A stretch of 64,000 nucleotides of DNA, taken from the NCBI GenBank assembly GCA_030549495.1, contig JAUIRK010000897.1, forward strand, positions 828,001-892,000, in the 5' to 3' direction. The notes under the pieces were generated by a model. It did not search any database, had not been told where the DNA came from, and saw only the letters and a program-made list of their open reading frames with translations. This stretch comes from Nectonema munidae. Its lineage: Eukaryota > Nematomorpha > Nectonematoida > Nectonematidae. This document shows, piece by piece, positions 49,353-60,780 of the stretch; positions within the stretch are counted from its first letter, which is position 1, and each line of letters begins with the position of its first letter. Position numbers and translations under genes: made by a program.

Positions 49353-51480
49353 AGTTGTTAGATGTTTTTCAATTTGGTTGAAAGAGAAAGTTGATCAGTT
49401 TCACTATTAAATTCAAAATAATAAATATGAATTATTTCCGAGTCTAAAACATTAGTTATGTTGACTTTTTCTAGATCAATTTTTTTGTTTGAAACTAAAT
49501 TGAAAAACATTAAATGATTAGCAAGTTTCAATTTTTTTCTTCAAAAATGCGATTCAACTTTTAGCCCGTCTTTAAAATTTTGGCAAAAAAGCCTAAACGA
49601 TTATCGTTTTAGTCTTTGAAAAACTGATTCATGCAATCATTATGGTAGATATATTCTTCTTCTCACAACACATTATTCTGCTTCTTCATTATGTTAGAAA
49701 AGTTTTTCAATGATAGCAGTTATCGTTTGTATTTTTTAAGCTAATTTTTGATCGGTGTTTTCTAGTTCCTCTTTTTTATACTGTATCTGTCTTTTGCATC
49801 GATGTGAAGGGAAAGGATATCGGGAGTAACAAGAGATTTTGTTTACAAATCAGCTTTAAGTCTTTATTAGACGGATCTCTGGCTGGTATTAAGAGTTCTC
49901 AATTACTTCAGGTTTATCATTGGAGCGCTTACTTGGATCATTTCATTTCTTGAAACACCAACTCGCAAACTTCGTCTTAGTTAACATTTCTCTTTCTTTC
50001 AACTCATGGATCAATCTTCTTTGAATTTCTTTTGAACTTCGTATATGGACTGTTGCCGGTATGCCTTCAGAGTTTTTGGTAAAACTATTTGTAATGTTTA
50101 CATTTCTGATTAACATACAACTCTCTATCTCCATTTTATGATGAAATTGTTGATCTTGTTTACTGTTCCTCCATCCTTTAAAAGACTTTTGATTTCGCTA
50201 TTTTAGAAAGTATAATTTTTTGATTTATTTATTTTAAAGGTAAAAATAAACACTAACTAAAGGATTATATAACCGAACGACTAACTAATTAACTGTCCAA
50301 CTAACGAACGATCTAACTAACTAATCATATACTTAAATAACTTTAATTTGGAGTTTCAATTTTAATTTGATACTAAGTTTGTTAGTTAAGTATATTAATT
50401 AGTTTGTTCTTGAAAACTTTTGCGCGATTCACCTTGAATTTATAAATGATAGATTTTAGGTTACAAAAGCTTTGCTTTTTTTATTATCAAGTTTCCAAAC
50501 TGATATGACCTTTGGTTGAACCAAGTGATGTTTTCATGGATATTCCAGTCAAAAAAAATTCGGTGCATTCTTCACCAAGTGATATCATGATGAAAAACGC
50601 ATGGGAACTTGAGACAAGAAACTTAAATAATTGATTATTTTCCTATCGAAGATATTCACACTCTTAAACGTCCTAAGGTAAAATTTACATTAATTAAATT
50701 TTCCCTCTTGAAAAATAAATAAGGGGGTAAATTTCATAAAGGGAAGCGTAGGATATTCTTGAGGTTCATAGAATTTCAAGCTAAGATCTTTCATAATAAT
50801 CAGGGATGATAAAAAAATCTTTCTTCTTTCTTTTCTTTGATACTGAATTTTGGTTCGACTAGATTGACATTCTTAAAGGATATAGATAGCCTTTCGAATA
50901 TTTAATTTTTTTAAGGTTGTAATAAAAATATTTACATTTAAAAAATTGAATCAGACTAAAATTTTTAAAATAAGCTTACGCCGATGCTCAGGAAGAGTTA
51001 GTTAGATAATTATTTAAATTTTAATTATTCAATCAAGACAAACTTTTAGCTCGTTTTTATATAAATTTAGTATAATAGTATCCAACATCATTAGTATATA
51101 GGTTGAAAAATAGCATTCTAAAATTCCTGTATACTAACTAGTATACGGAATTAAACTATTTTTAAAATTGTTATACACACAGAAAAACATTTTTCCAATT
51201 TTTCCTGAAATGTATCCTCATGACTAAGTTTTTTTATACAAATCTTTAATTAAATTTTAATGATTTTTTTAAGGTTAATTATTGTACTTAGTCACGTAAT
51301 TAGTTAGAGAGGTTATACATTATAGGTTAGGTGGTTAGAGTTGGAGTGCTATTCGAGTATAAAACGTTTTTTGAAAAACTCATCTGTCACATCTTTCAAA
51401 TGCACTATAAAATATATAATAACGTCTCAAAATTTTAGTATCAGATATTTTATTTAATTTTCCACGTGAAAGTCTTGAAA
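49353..51480. other. Gene-poor spacer
   Basis: A degenerate AACT/CTAACTAA repeat lies at about 50249-50335. A 63-codon frame on - (50134-49943) has no known motif. No gene was called. Confidence 0.4.
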
Positions 51481-51486
51481 AAAACA

Positions 51487-51492
51487 TTTATT
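51487..51492 (-). terminator. Candidate poly(A) signal of the TMEM256-like gene
   Basis: AATAAA on -, about 95 bases after the stop codon. Position and orientation fit, but other A-rich words are nearby. Confidence 0.45.
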
Positions 51493-51585
51493 CCAAATGA
51501 AACACATTTTATCAGAGCCAAAAGTTTAACAAAAATATAGAAGACAAATAAAATAAGGAAATCTCCATGACAAATGATCACAAGA

Positions 51586-51990
51586 CTAAAATGCCATGAC
51601 AAATGAACCCAAAGCGATTAAGGAGCCTCCGAGTGGAGTGAGGAAGTTGAAATTTTCCTGGAGAGCAAGTGTGTAGTAGTAGCAGCTTCCTGAAAAGCAA
51701 AGCAGGCCGGATAAGACTAAGAGGGCAGAGATGGTGGGCCTCTTGGACTGGACGCTGGCGATGAGTGCCAGAGAAGAGAGCAGATGCATGTAGTTTCCGT
51801 TTCCAAAGGAATCCTTAAGCACGTTCGGAATGTCCTTTTTTTGAATCACGTGGAAGTTGTAGGCCGCTAGCAGGAAAGCTAGTGAGAGCGAAACACATCC
51901 TATCCTGTAGAAAATATTTTCATTGAGAACGCCCACTCTTCTATCCTTTGTTTCACAAGATTCTTTAAATTTGACATACGAAGAAGACAT
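51586..51990 (-). CDS. TMEM256: TMEM256/DUF423-family small membrane protein
   Basis: An uninterrupted 134-codon frame with AAAATGTC around the start. The product has a polar N-terminus (1-25) and four hydrophobic spans at about 28-46, 68-80, 87-110 and 117-134. Family marks: FYRIGCVSLSLAFLLAAYN at 27-45, MHLLSSLALI at 68-77, the very typical LCFSGSCYYYTLAL at 97-110, and LTPLGGSLIALGSFVMA to the end. Members are predicted multipass proteins of unknown biochemical role, found from bacteria (YwdK/DUF423) to vertebrates. In this copy the usual Gly-Ala-His motif in span 1 is changed to AAYNFH. Single exon. Base use is clearly less AT-rich than the surroundings, as expected for a real gene. No operon-like neighbour. 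Confidence 0.85.
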   Translation of the reverse strand: MSSSYVKFKESCETKDRRVGVLNENIFYRIGCVSLSLAFLLAAYNFHVIQKKDIPNVLKDSFGNGNYMHLLSSLALIASVQSKRPTISALLVLSGLLCFSGSCYYYTLALQENFNFLTPLGGSLIALGSFVMAF

Positions 51991-52920
51991 TTTCTAAATA
52001 TGAAATGGCCTTATTTTATATCATGTCTTATTAACGCAGTAAGGTTATTCTTCCTGAGTGTAGAGGAACGCATGCCAACTTGAGTTTAACCTAATGCTTA
52101 AAATTGTTTAACCCTTCCAGACATTGGATTTCTAAAACTACGTATAACGACTATTTTCTTTGTGTTCATAAGCTCCTTCTTCCACCTGTATCTTCCTATT
52201 TCTTTGTTAACATCTTAGATTTTATCATGGTTAATATTTCTTATCTTTGTTTCTCATACCAGAGTAATTTTTATTGCAGGTAGAAGGCCCATCTTAGCAA
52301 AATTAAAGATTTTGATCGTCATCGTGAATGATATCTATAGTTTTTTCTATATTTTATTTTATTTGCTTTATATTGTTAGAAAAAGATAGTTTAAAAATAT
52401 CCAAAAATGTTAGAGGGTGGAATAGGGTTTTTCATTTGAAAAATGAAGTAGTCTACCAGGCACATTACAGGAATTGATGAAAGGATATTTGATTCATAGA
52501 GAAAACAAATAACTGAAGGTTGGATAGTTTTATATGAGTGAATGTAGTCTAAAGGCAAAGAGTCTACTAGACACCCTGCGATGTTTATATGAAAAAATGT
52601 GATTGATTCAGGGGCAAGGGTATAAAACGAAGTTATAATTGTGGAAACAAAAATAAAACAAAAAATTAAGATCGCATTATTTCATTTTACTCAGCATCAT
52701 TCAAAAATAGTTTAAAAGCTAAATTGATACAAGCTACAAAAATTAAAATAACTGTTAACATTGTGCAATGATTTGCCTTTTATAATAACTTTTAAAGAAA
52801 AAAAGTCTATCAGAAAAAGTTATAGAGCTTCAACAAAAACTAAAAAATTTTAGAGCATAACTTAAGTTTTTTGAAAACTAATTTGACGTACCCCCCCCCC
52901 CCCCCTACAGCATACTCTAT
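51991..52920. other. Upstream flank of the TMEM256-like gene
   Basis: About 0.9 kb without a gene. TTTAACCCTTCCAGACATTGG at 52107 resembles the left end of the TTAA MITEs, but no right end was found. C15 run at 52891-52905. Confidence 0.35.
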
Positions 52921-53085
52921 GGGTGGCATGGCAGGTTGGTTGAGATGATGGACGTAGCACGGAAGCCTCTGGATTCGATTCCTTATCGATACGAATTTGT
53001 TCATACTTTGACATAAGTGGTACATCAGTGCCTTGTCAATGAAAATACACCCGCTGCACCTTACCTTTTACTCAAAATTGAAAAA
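52921..53085 (+). mobile_element. tRNA-derived SINE, copy 1
   Basis: The head has a pol III A box (TGGCAGGTTGG, 52929-52939) and a B box (GGATTCGATTCC, 52971-52982) at tRNA-like spacing, without a tRNA cloverleaf. The body contains GTGCCTTGTCAATGA then AAATACACC..CTGCACCTT, which matches copy 2 on the other strand. Confidence 0.6.
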
Positions 53086-53304
53086 TTTGCTATATAATTA
53101 ACATAAGAGAGAAAGGAAAGAAAATAAACTAATAAAGCAATTTTCACTATTTTAAAATGGGACCGTCTGTTCTCAGAATAATTTCAAAATAATAGGAGGC
53201 ATAAAGATTTAGAGTTTATTTGATATTTTTAAGTTTTTATAAACAGCAAAAGCCAACATTTAAGTTTATAAAGCCCTTTTAATTAAAAAATTATTTAATC
53301 TAAC

Positions 53305-53624
53305 GGTCGATAGACATTTCGTCCCAAAAACAATTGCCCCCTGGACAAATTGTCTCATAGGCTATTAGTTTCATCCACCTTTGCTTATTATATGTGTAAA
53401 ATTATTAAAAAATTTTATATTCTTGTTTATTTTATCTCTATTAAATTATTTCAAATTAATCAATTTATCTCTTAATTTTTTAGAATTGTCCATGAGACAA
53501 AATGTCTTATGAAAATAACGGGGCGAATTGTCCATGAAACAAAATGTCTTATGAAAATAATGGGGCGAATTGTCCATGGGACGAACTGTCTTATGAAAAT
53601 AATGGGGCGAAATGTCCGAGGACC
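53305..53624. mobile_element. 320-bp inverted-repeat element with 8-bp duplication
   Basis: The ends are about 21 bp inverted repeats sharing GGTC, ACATTTCG and CCC. The flanks AATCTAAC (53297-53304) and AAACTAAC (53625-53632) match at 7 of 8 positions. No coding capacity. Its right half is the 42-bp minisatellite described separately, whose unit shares sequence with the terminus. Superfamily unknown. Confidence 0.6.
53483..53624. repeat. 42-bp minisatellite, 3.4 units
   Basis: Units start at 53483, 53525, 53567 and 53609 with GAATTGTCCATG and end TGAAAATAA(C/T)GGGGC. They differ at only a few positions; the partial fourth is the inverted terminus of the element. A frame of 62 codons on - simply reads the repeat and is not a gene. 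Confidence 0.85.
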
Positions 53625-53969
53625 AAACTAACATATATCAAAGTATACGAGAAAAGAAAATCATTGCGTTTTTTTTTAAATATTTCTATCTACAAATAAA
53701 ATTCTGACAGTTGTCATAAATAGATCAAGTACCTTTTTAACAACTGAAACATTTTGTTACGATATTATATTTTTATTATAACAATCAACAAATTTTCTTT
53801 AAAAAAGTGATTTGATTAAAGTTTTCAAATGTAGCAAACGTTGTGATAAAGATTAAGTGACTTTTGTTGAAAAAAAATTCTTAGGGCGAGTCTAACAATA
53901 TTCATTGATATAAAATTGTAACAATTGAAAACTATTTTAATTTAACTCTAAATGCAAATTAGACAGAAA

Positions 53970-54174
53970 CAGTGGTGTAGCCAAAAAAAAGTTAATAGAA
54001 GGGGCACAATTTAAAAACAAAAAACTTGCGCAACATTATTTATACTTTCTTGATCTTTTCATTAGAGAAATTTTCAAAAACTGATATCGCATAAGATGCA
54101 TGGGGGCACCATGCGAGAAAATTATTGGGGAGGGGGGGCGTAGGTCATTTTCGCCCCCCGAATGTGCGCCCCTG
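53970..54174. mobile_element. hAT MITE related to the 44889 copy
   Basis: The left end CAGTGGTGTAGCC and the inverted right end CAGGGGCGCACATTC are hAT-like. The interior shares GGGGGCA..ATGC(A/G)AGAAA and TTGGGG with the 110-bp copy at 44889. Flanking 8-mers do not match, so it is probably older. Confidence 0.55.
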
Positions 54175-54204
54175 AACCATTATAGTTCATAAGTTTCTTT
54201 ATTA

Positions 54205-54440
54205 TAATAATTATAACTATTCTGCCCTCTTCAACTTGAAAACTTCAAAGATGTGCTTAAATGGAAGGTTTGACTTTATACCGAAATGAACTGGAATCCA
54301 GCAAAGAAGGTTAAAAAGGTGGTGTGGTATTCTCATCGATAAGGCACAAATGCGCCGCTGGCATCGAGTTATGAGTAATTTATCTCGAACCCGGAACAAC
54401 CGGCTTATGAATCAGCCTAACCGATCAGCCACGCAACCAC
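54205..54440 (-). mobile_element. tRNA-derived SINE, copy 2
   Basis: On - the head GTGGTTGCGTGGCTGATCGG holds the A box (TGGCTGATCGG). The B box GGTTCGAGATA follows at tRNA-like spacing. The body GTGCCTTATCGATGAGAATAC then CACACCACCTTTT aligns with copy 1. It ends in an AT-rich tail with TTATAATAAAG. Confidence 0.6.
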
Positions 54441-55558
54441 AAGAAGGAATCTGATTTGTTCCAAAATCTTTTATCAAGGAAAAAGGAGGAAAAGAAATTT
54501 ATTGATATGAATACAAAGTAAAATTATTTTAGTTGCAATGTATACAATAGGGTGTTTCAAAATAATGAAACTTTTGGGATTTTTATGAGCAACCTCTCGT
54601 TACATTCCTTTTCATCAAAAAACTAGTTTGGCAAAATTTTATACTGTAAAGTCCCCACCTTGATGTCGCGAAGAGCAGCAGAAGTCAATACCTATAAAGA
54701 AGTTATGCGTTCACCCCTGTCTTGTACAGAAGTGAGTTGTTCATCTTTGTGAAGTGACAAACATTTTAATGGATCGTATTTATCATTATTCATTAAAATT
54801 TCAAAAATTTATTAATACATATAGAAGCATACCACTACTACAACGAATTATTAAATACATCTTACGTCGTGAATGCCACGTTTGTTGACTACCCCATATT
54901 ATCTAATCGATAAGTTGGTGTTTCCTATTATTCACTGTATTTTATATTTATGATTATTTTGATAAATTAGTTCAATATTATGTGATAAATCTCTCATGTT
55001 ATGAATATTATAGGAAATAATCTCCATCAATTTTATAAATACATTAGTTTGCCATTATTAATCGAGATTCAACGTTTCCTGTCATAGCAGTTCAAAGAAA
55101 ATAGACCCTGCTTTTAGATAAACTATAATAAATCAGATACTTATAAGTGTTTGTTGTTTGCACTCCTTGTTGATCCACTGCCTCTATTCAAATGTCTGAG
55201 TTGCGGTCAAAGAATACTTTGGGGCTGGTTGGCGGATTAGCAACGAACGAGTTACCACAAAACTTTCTTCCCCTCACTGGAGAAGTTTTGAGGGTTTTGG
55301 AATGGCATGTCAAGAGGAATCCCAGAGACTTGACTAAGGCCATATGAGAAACCACTCTAAAAATTCAAGAGCAATGGGAAAAGGCGAATATTCCAAACAA
55401 AAGATTATTGTCACATCCTCAAAAAAGTGAAGCTACACGATGAGTACGCGGCCTTCAAGCAATCCAAATCCCAAGAATCTGGGAAAGCGGTGAAGAACCG
55501 AAAGTCTTTTCAGGTGAAGCTAAAACTGTTTGACATATCTCATCAGGATGCAATGTAG

Positions 55559-56210
55559 ATGATGATAATCAAAGAAGATCGGCATTTTCTCAAGGCTCAA
55601 AGGAAGCATCGACGAGAAGGAAAGATGCAAGGATTGGACCAAAATTGGGTTAGTAAAGAGGAAAGGAAAAGAAAACGAATTATGACAGAGACGAAGAGAT
55701 TGCAAAGAGAAAAAGAGGCATACGAGGAAAGATTTTCAAAAACTAAGTTGGAATCGTCGTCGTCTTCTTCATCGAGTCCCATAGCTGAAAGTCCATATAA
55801 ATCTCCAGACAAAAAATCTTGCAGAAGTAGGAAAGCGCCGCCGTCATTAATCCAGAAGTGGCTGCAGCTCTTGATCGAAGTCAGGTAAGCAGTCGAGGAG
55901 CAATGACGCTACTTCTTCCATTCGCCTCCGTCCTGGGGTCAAACGTGAAAGAACTCAGTCTAAGTGCTAGCACAATCCACAGACATCGCAATAAACATCG
56001 TGAAGAAAGAGCCGCTGAAATAAAGAAGTCTTTCTCTCCAACTGTTCCCTTGACTGTCCACTGGGATGGAAAGTTGATGCCGGCACTTACTAATGGAGAA
56101 GTAGTGGATCGCCTTCCTTTTCTTGTTTCTGGAGAAAGAGTTCTCAAGCTGTTTGCTGCTCAGCTCACTGATGGTAAAGCTGAGCCGACAGCCACCACAA
56201 TTATTAACGT
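55559..56210 (+). pseudogene. hAT-like transposase, central part
   Basis: Two overlapping frames (55559-55888, then 55858 on) carry a basic Lys/Arg/Glu-rich helix (RKRKRIMTETKRLQREKEAY), a Ser run, then GSNVKELSLSASTIHRHR and KKSFSPTVPLTVHWDGKLMP with ALTNGEVVDRLPFLVSG. DGK..P plausibly marks the first part of the catalytic domain. The frame is cut at 56210 by the LINE and resumes in phase at 59591. Confidence 0.65.
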
Positions 56211-59200
56211 TGTTGTTGTTGTTAGCCCATACTATCTTTATATGAGTATAATCTATCAGTTCAAAACAAGGCATTGTTTAAACTGAGAGAGTATTACCAT
56301 AAAAGCAAATACTCTCAGCGAAAAGTGTAGAATTTTGTTACACTTTCGCAACAGCAGCGATAAACCAGTGTAATTTCAGCCAACCCGCAAAAATCCACCA
56401 TAAGGTACTGCTGGCCTTCTACAAATAATATATATCTATTTATAATAATAATATGATATATAATACATGTAAATGAGTTAGATCCAAGCTTCTGCTAAAC
56501 GGTTTCCCCACAAAGTAAGTAGGTTAACTATTTTGCATGGCTTTGACCATAAGTGAATGGGTTTGAGTGTCGTGAAAATATGTGGGCAGTTAAATAAATG
56601 ATGAGTGTTGTGTGGGTGTTGATTGCAACTGGACAGAGTGGATTTGTATGTGTTTTTAGATTTATCTTGTGAAGATATTAACGGAGCAATGGTGACTTGT
56701 TGGCTCTAAGTTGAGCAAGTGTATGTCTTAATTTAATTGATAATGTTTCTTTATATGTGTCGATTTTTGGTGGAGGAATATTTATGAGCTTGTTATGTTT
56801 GCGTGTGGAGAGATAGTCGGTTACCGCTTGTGTGTGTATTGCTTTGCTGACGCATGTTTGATTTTGATTGTCTTCTTTGTTTTGACATGTCATATAATAT
56901 AAGTTCGTTGTCTTGAAATATAGTATTTTTCATGTGCCTGTGTGGTTTTTGAGCGAGGTAGAACTTGTTTAATGAGTGCTGTTTTTGTGCTGCTTTGGCT
57001 CTCAAGTTAGACGCGTGTAAATTAATGTGTTCTTTGAGAGGAAGTATGGATGTTTCGGTGTGAAGATGTTGTCTGTTAGTGTCCACGGTGTTACCTGTTG
57101 CTAAACGCAGTGTTTTGTTTTGAATTGTTTGTATCTTTTTCAAGTTAGTGTGAGATATAGCAGATCCCCATATTGTGGATCCCTTTTCTATTATGGGTCA
57201 TGTAATAGTTTTGTAGGCATTGATGAGAATTTCTTTGTTTTTCCACCATTTTGTGCCAGTTAATGCTCTAATAATGTTTACAGTTTTGTTTGCTTTTTCA
57301 TGAGTGTTTTGCGCGTGTTTGTTGTATATGAGTTTGGGGTCGAATGTTAATCCTAATATTTAAGGGTTTTTGTTAGTGTTTATTAATGTTTTGTCAATAG
57401 TAAGATTGAGCTTTGTGTCTTGTTCTGTGTTTGCTTGGGTGAAAAGTGTTAATTGAGATTTTGCTGCGTTGATTATCATTTTGTTTTAGCCATATGTTTA
57501 TCTTGTTTAAATTGGATTGAATGTTTTCTTGAGCTAATTCGGTACTTGAGTTTGTTGATGTTATGGTAATCTCATCAGCGTATGTGATTAGGTTTATTTG
57601 ATTGTTGTTTGATGTTGGTATGTCTGACATGTAAATGTTAAAGAGGATAGGAGAAAGTGAACTACCTTGTGGAACGCCTGAATGTGGGTGTCTTATGTGG
57701 GATTCACTGTTTTGGTACTCTGTGTACGAGTATCTTCTAAGTGTTTAAGATGTATACTTGTTAAGTTGTCAGGTCCTAGAGCTTTACTAGATTTTGCGTT
57801 ATGAAGTGCCTCTGATACTTCTTTTTCGTTAATGGTTATGTGAGTCTTAGGCAGTTGATTTAATGTTTTATTTGATATTTTGAGTGTTTTGTTAGTTTGC
57901 TTTGGTAGGGTTGCTTGTTGAACGCTTCTGCTATTTGTGTGTTGTTTGTTTTCGTTTTTCCATTAAAACTTATGTTTCGATTTTTTATTCTGTAGGTTTT
58001 TGATCGTGTTCCAATATGTTTGTGTGTTCGTTTTGTGTGACCAGTTAGATGAAATATGTTTTTGCCTAAGGTCAAGTTTATGTTTATTTATTTTATTTGA
58101 TATGAGTTTGTTTAATATGTGTATTTCTTGGTTCTTGAAGTTGGTGTGTCTTAATGTGTCTCTTTTCTCGATAAGTGTTTTGATGTCATAAGGTAAGGGT
58201 TTATGTTTTTTGTGATTTTGGATATTTCCTTTCGGTATGTATAAATTGCCAGCTTGTTGAATGCTTTTTGTTATAAGGTTGTTAAGAGTGTGTATGTCTG
58301 TGTTGTGTAAAAAATGTGCTTATTTTTGATAAATGTTATTGAAAAAGATTCCATTTAGCTTTGTTGTAGTTTATGTAAGTTTTCAGTGGTTCTTTATGTC
58401 AGGCATGCTTAAGTGTTATGTTAGTGAGTATTGGAAGATGATCGGAAGAAAGTTTAGTTAATGTTTGCCATTTTGTGCTGTTTAAGAGTTAAGTGGGAAT
58501 TGCAGTGATATCTGGTGAGGTTGGTTGCTGATATGTATCTTGTGTGGGCGAGTTAGGAAGTCGTGTGGGTGTGTTTGTATTGATGATTTTTGCGTTGGAT
58601 TTATGTATAAGTTCAAGTATCTGCTCTCCTCTATTATCAGTGTAAGGTGAAACCATGTTTTGGAATGAGCGTTCACATCTCCCGCTATGAGATGTTTTAA
58701 TAAATAATTCAAAATTTCTGCAGTGTAAAGGTTGTAATTTTGTTAATTAAAATTTGAAAAAGTTGATACTCTGTGAAGTTATTTGATATTTGTGTATTTA
58801 AACTCTGTGAATCTGATGTTTTGTTTGATGTATGTGATTAAACCCCCTCCTCTTTTTGTGTTTGGTCTGTCATGTCTTATGTGTGTGTAGTTGACTAATT
58901 TCGGTGTTTTTATGTCATTATTTAATTTTGTTTCTTGAACTCTTATGATGTCAGGAGAGTGTTGTTGGATAAGTTGTTCTAATTCTGTGAATTTGCTTTT
59001 AAGACCGTTGATATTTACTTGTAGTAGTGTGATTGTGGACTGCTTATTGTGTATTGTGTGAAGTTTTTTGCCGCTAAGTGTTTTGTTATTGGGGTGAGAA
59101 GCTGAAATCTTTTGTGAAAATTGTGTTGGTTTTGCGTGTGTTGCGCATGTCCAGTTTGCATTGTACTCTTTAAGTGGGATTGGTGTGCATTTGAGATGCA

Positions 59201-59590
59201 ACCAGTGTGCTATGTTGTGGTTGCACCTAATTGATGTAGTGTTTTTATATATATATTTGTTGCATAAGTTACATATATATTTTGTTGTTCCAGTCATGGC
59301 AGCTGGTTCCTTCTGCTCTGCCTTCTTGTGCCAGGCTGGCAGATGCCCCTATTGTATGTTTTAGCCATTTTTTTGTGAATTGTTTAGAGACATTTTTAAA
59401 CCCACCATAAAGGCGTCTCAAGTTAGGTAACTCAATTGTCAGCGACTGCTTATTCAGTGTATTTGCAGCTATCCTATATATCTATAGGACGTTCCTCTAT
59501 CCGCAACCTGAGGACGCTCACTGAAGCTTAGAGTAAAGCTAGTCACCTGTGCTAGTTTACAGACACCCGCACGATGTCCGACATTCAGAG
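56211..59590 (-). mobile_element. Non-LTR retrotransposon with PHD-like finger, nested
   Basis: Inserted in the hAT-like transposase, with a 12-bp target duplication AATTATTAACGT at 56199-56210 and 59591-59602. The tail on - is (ACA)n. ORF parts on -: a Cys/His finger CNLCNKYIYK..CNHNIAHWLHLKC..CATHA (59297 on), endonuclease LLQVNINGLKSKFTELEQL, PDIIRVQETKL and AGDVNAHSKTW, then ALHNAKSSKALGPDNLTS, GVPQGSSLSPILFNIYMSDI, LITYADEITI and a C-terminal stretch WGSAISHTNLKKIQTIQNKT. About 400 bp of reverse transcriptase between GPDNL and GVPQG seem deleted (near 57740). The second Asp of YADD is Glu. Several frameshifts; dead copy, 5' end apparently complete. Confidence 0.85.
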
Positions 59591-60780
59591 AATTATTAAC
59601 GTCATCAAGGAATGGAACCTTCAAGAGAGGATTGCAGCGCTTTGCTTCGACACGACTGCCGCTAACACCGGTCGCAAAGGCGGTGTCTCTCTGCGTCTGC
59701 AGCAGATCCTTAGACGTGTCTCTTGAGTCTAGCTTGTAGACATCATGTTTTGGAGCTTCTACTAAAAGCGGTCTTTTCTTCATTGGTTCCAGAGGTGTCA
59801 TGTAGCCCTTATACCACAGTTTTTCAATAATTCAAAGAGTTTTGGCCTTCTGTGGATAAAACAAACTATCAAGCAGCCGAAGATGCAATTCCAGTTACAT
59901 CGTGGGCTACTGATGTCCTCAATTTTTGCCAAAATCAGCTGCACTTTAATCATCTAGGCGACGACTACAGAGAGCTTCTTGAGTTCGTCATTATCTTTCT
60001 TGGAGGGGTGCCACATGGACGCGAAAGCATCGCTTTTCTAAAACCCGGGGCTTTAAATCGAGCACGATGGATGGCTCGGGTCATATATAGCTTGAAGATG
60101 TGGATCTTCTTTCCCCAGTTCTCTCAGCATCGACTTAAAAGACCCTCTTCTTCCCGTGTAGCACAATCAGGTATTTTGGAGAATTTAAATGATTTCTGCA
60201 TTTTTATTGCCAAGCATTACGGGCGTGCCTGGTTCTTGGCACGTTCAGTTGTCAGTGCTCCCCGTCATGATATCGCCCTTTTCAACGCTCTGGAAGAAGA
60301 CAACGAGATCGTCAGGAAGGCTGGGACGAAGACGCTGGCACGCCATCTGTGGTATCTGTCTGGTTGGAATGGCACTCTTTGATGAAGAATTCTCTCTTCA
60401 GAAGAAATTGTTCGTCGCAAACATGAAGGCAACTGACGGATCCGAAGAGAATTCTCCCCGTGCTAGGACTCTTCCTGATGGAATAAAAGACAAGACAGTG
60501 ATCTCCTTTGTAACTAAAAATACCAAGAAATTCTTTGAACTCATGAATATCGACACAAGTTTTTTTAATGAGGATCCGGAAAAATGGCTGGACTCCAACG
60601 AGTAGAGGGACTGGTTGTGACCAACGATGCAGCGGAGCGTGGAGTGGCTCTGGTTCAGGAATTCACAAAGAGTGGGAGGACCAAGGCAGAAGTTCCTTCT
60701 TCATGTAGTCGAAGCCCACTTGAAAGAATTCCGAAGTCGGACCAAATCCTGCCTTATGAAAAAGTTGAAATGAATTGCGC
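59591..60780 (+). pseudogene. hAT-like transposase, C-terminal part
   Basis: It resumes with NVIKEWNLQERIAALCFDTT, then AANTGRKGG. After a frameshift near 59690 comes LACRHHVLELLLKAVFSSLV, a TAA at about 59830, and a long frame 59852-60382 with GALNRARWMARVIYSLKMW and ALFNALEEDNEIVRKAGTK. Another shift leads to ALFDEEFSLQKKLFVANM and the NDAAERGVAL block. CFDTT and ACRHH are likely metal- or DNA-contact motifs of the DDE fold by analogy only. Confidence 0.65.

Noticed and set aside
52921-52985. A tRNA gene
   Set aside because: A and B boxes are present, but no cloverleaf, acceptor stem or terminator; the shared body with the 54.3-kb copy points to a SINE.
53446-53634. 62-codon repetitive frame on - as a repeat protein
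   Set aside because: It only reads the 42-bp minisatellite, whose unit is divisible by three.
55597-56274. Antisense frames of 71-104 codons
   Set aside because: Shadows of the hAT-like transposase; the + strand frames carry the recognisable motifs.
59469-59801. 110-codon frame on - as a gene
   Set aside because: The + strand here encodes CFDTTAANTG and ACRHH of the transposase, and the right part is LINE 5' UTR.
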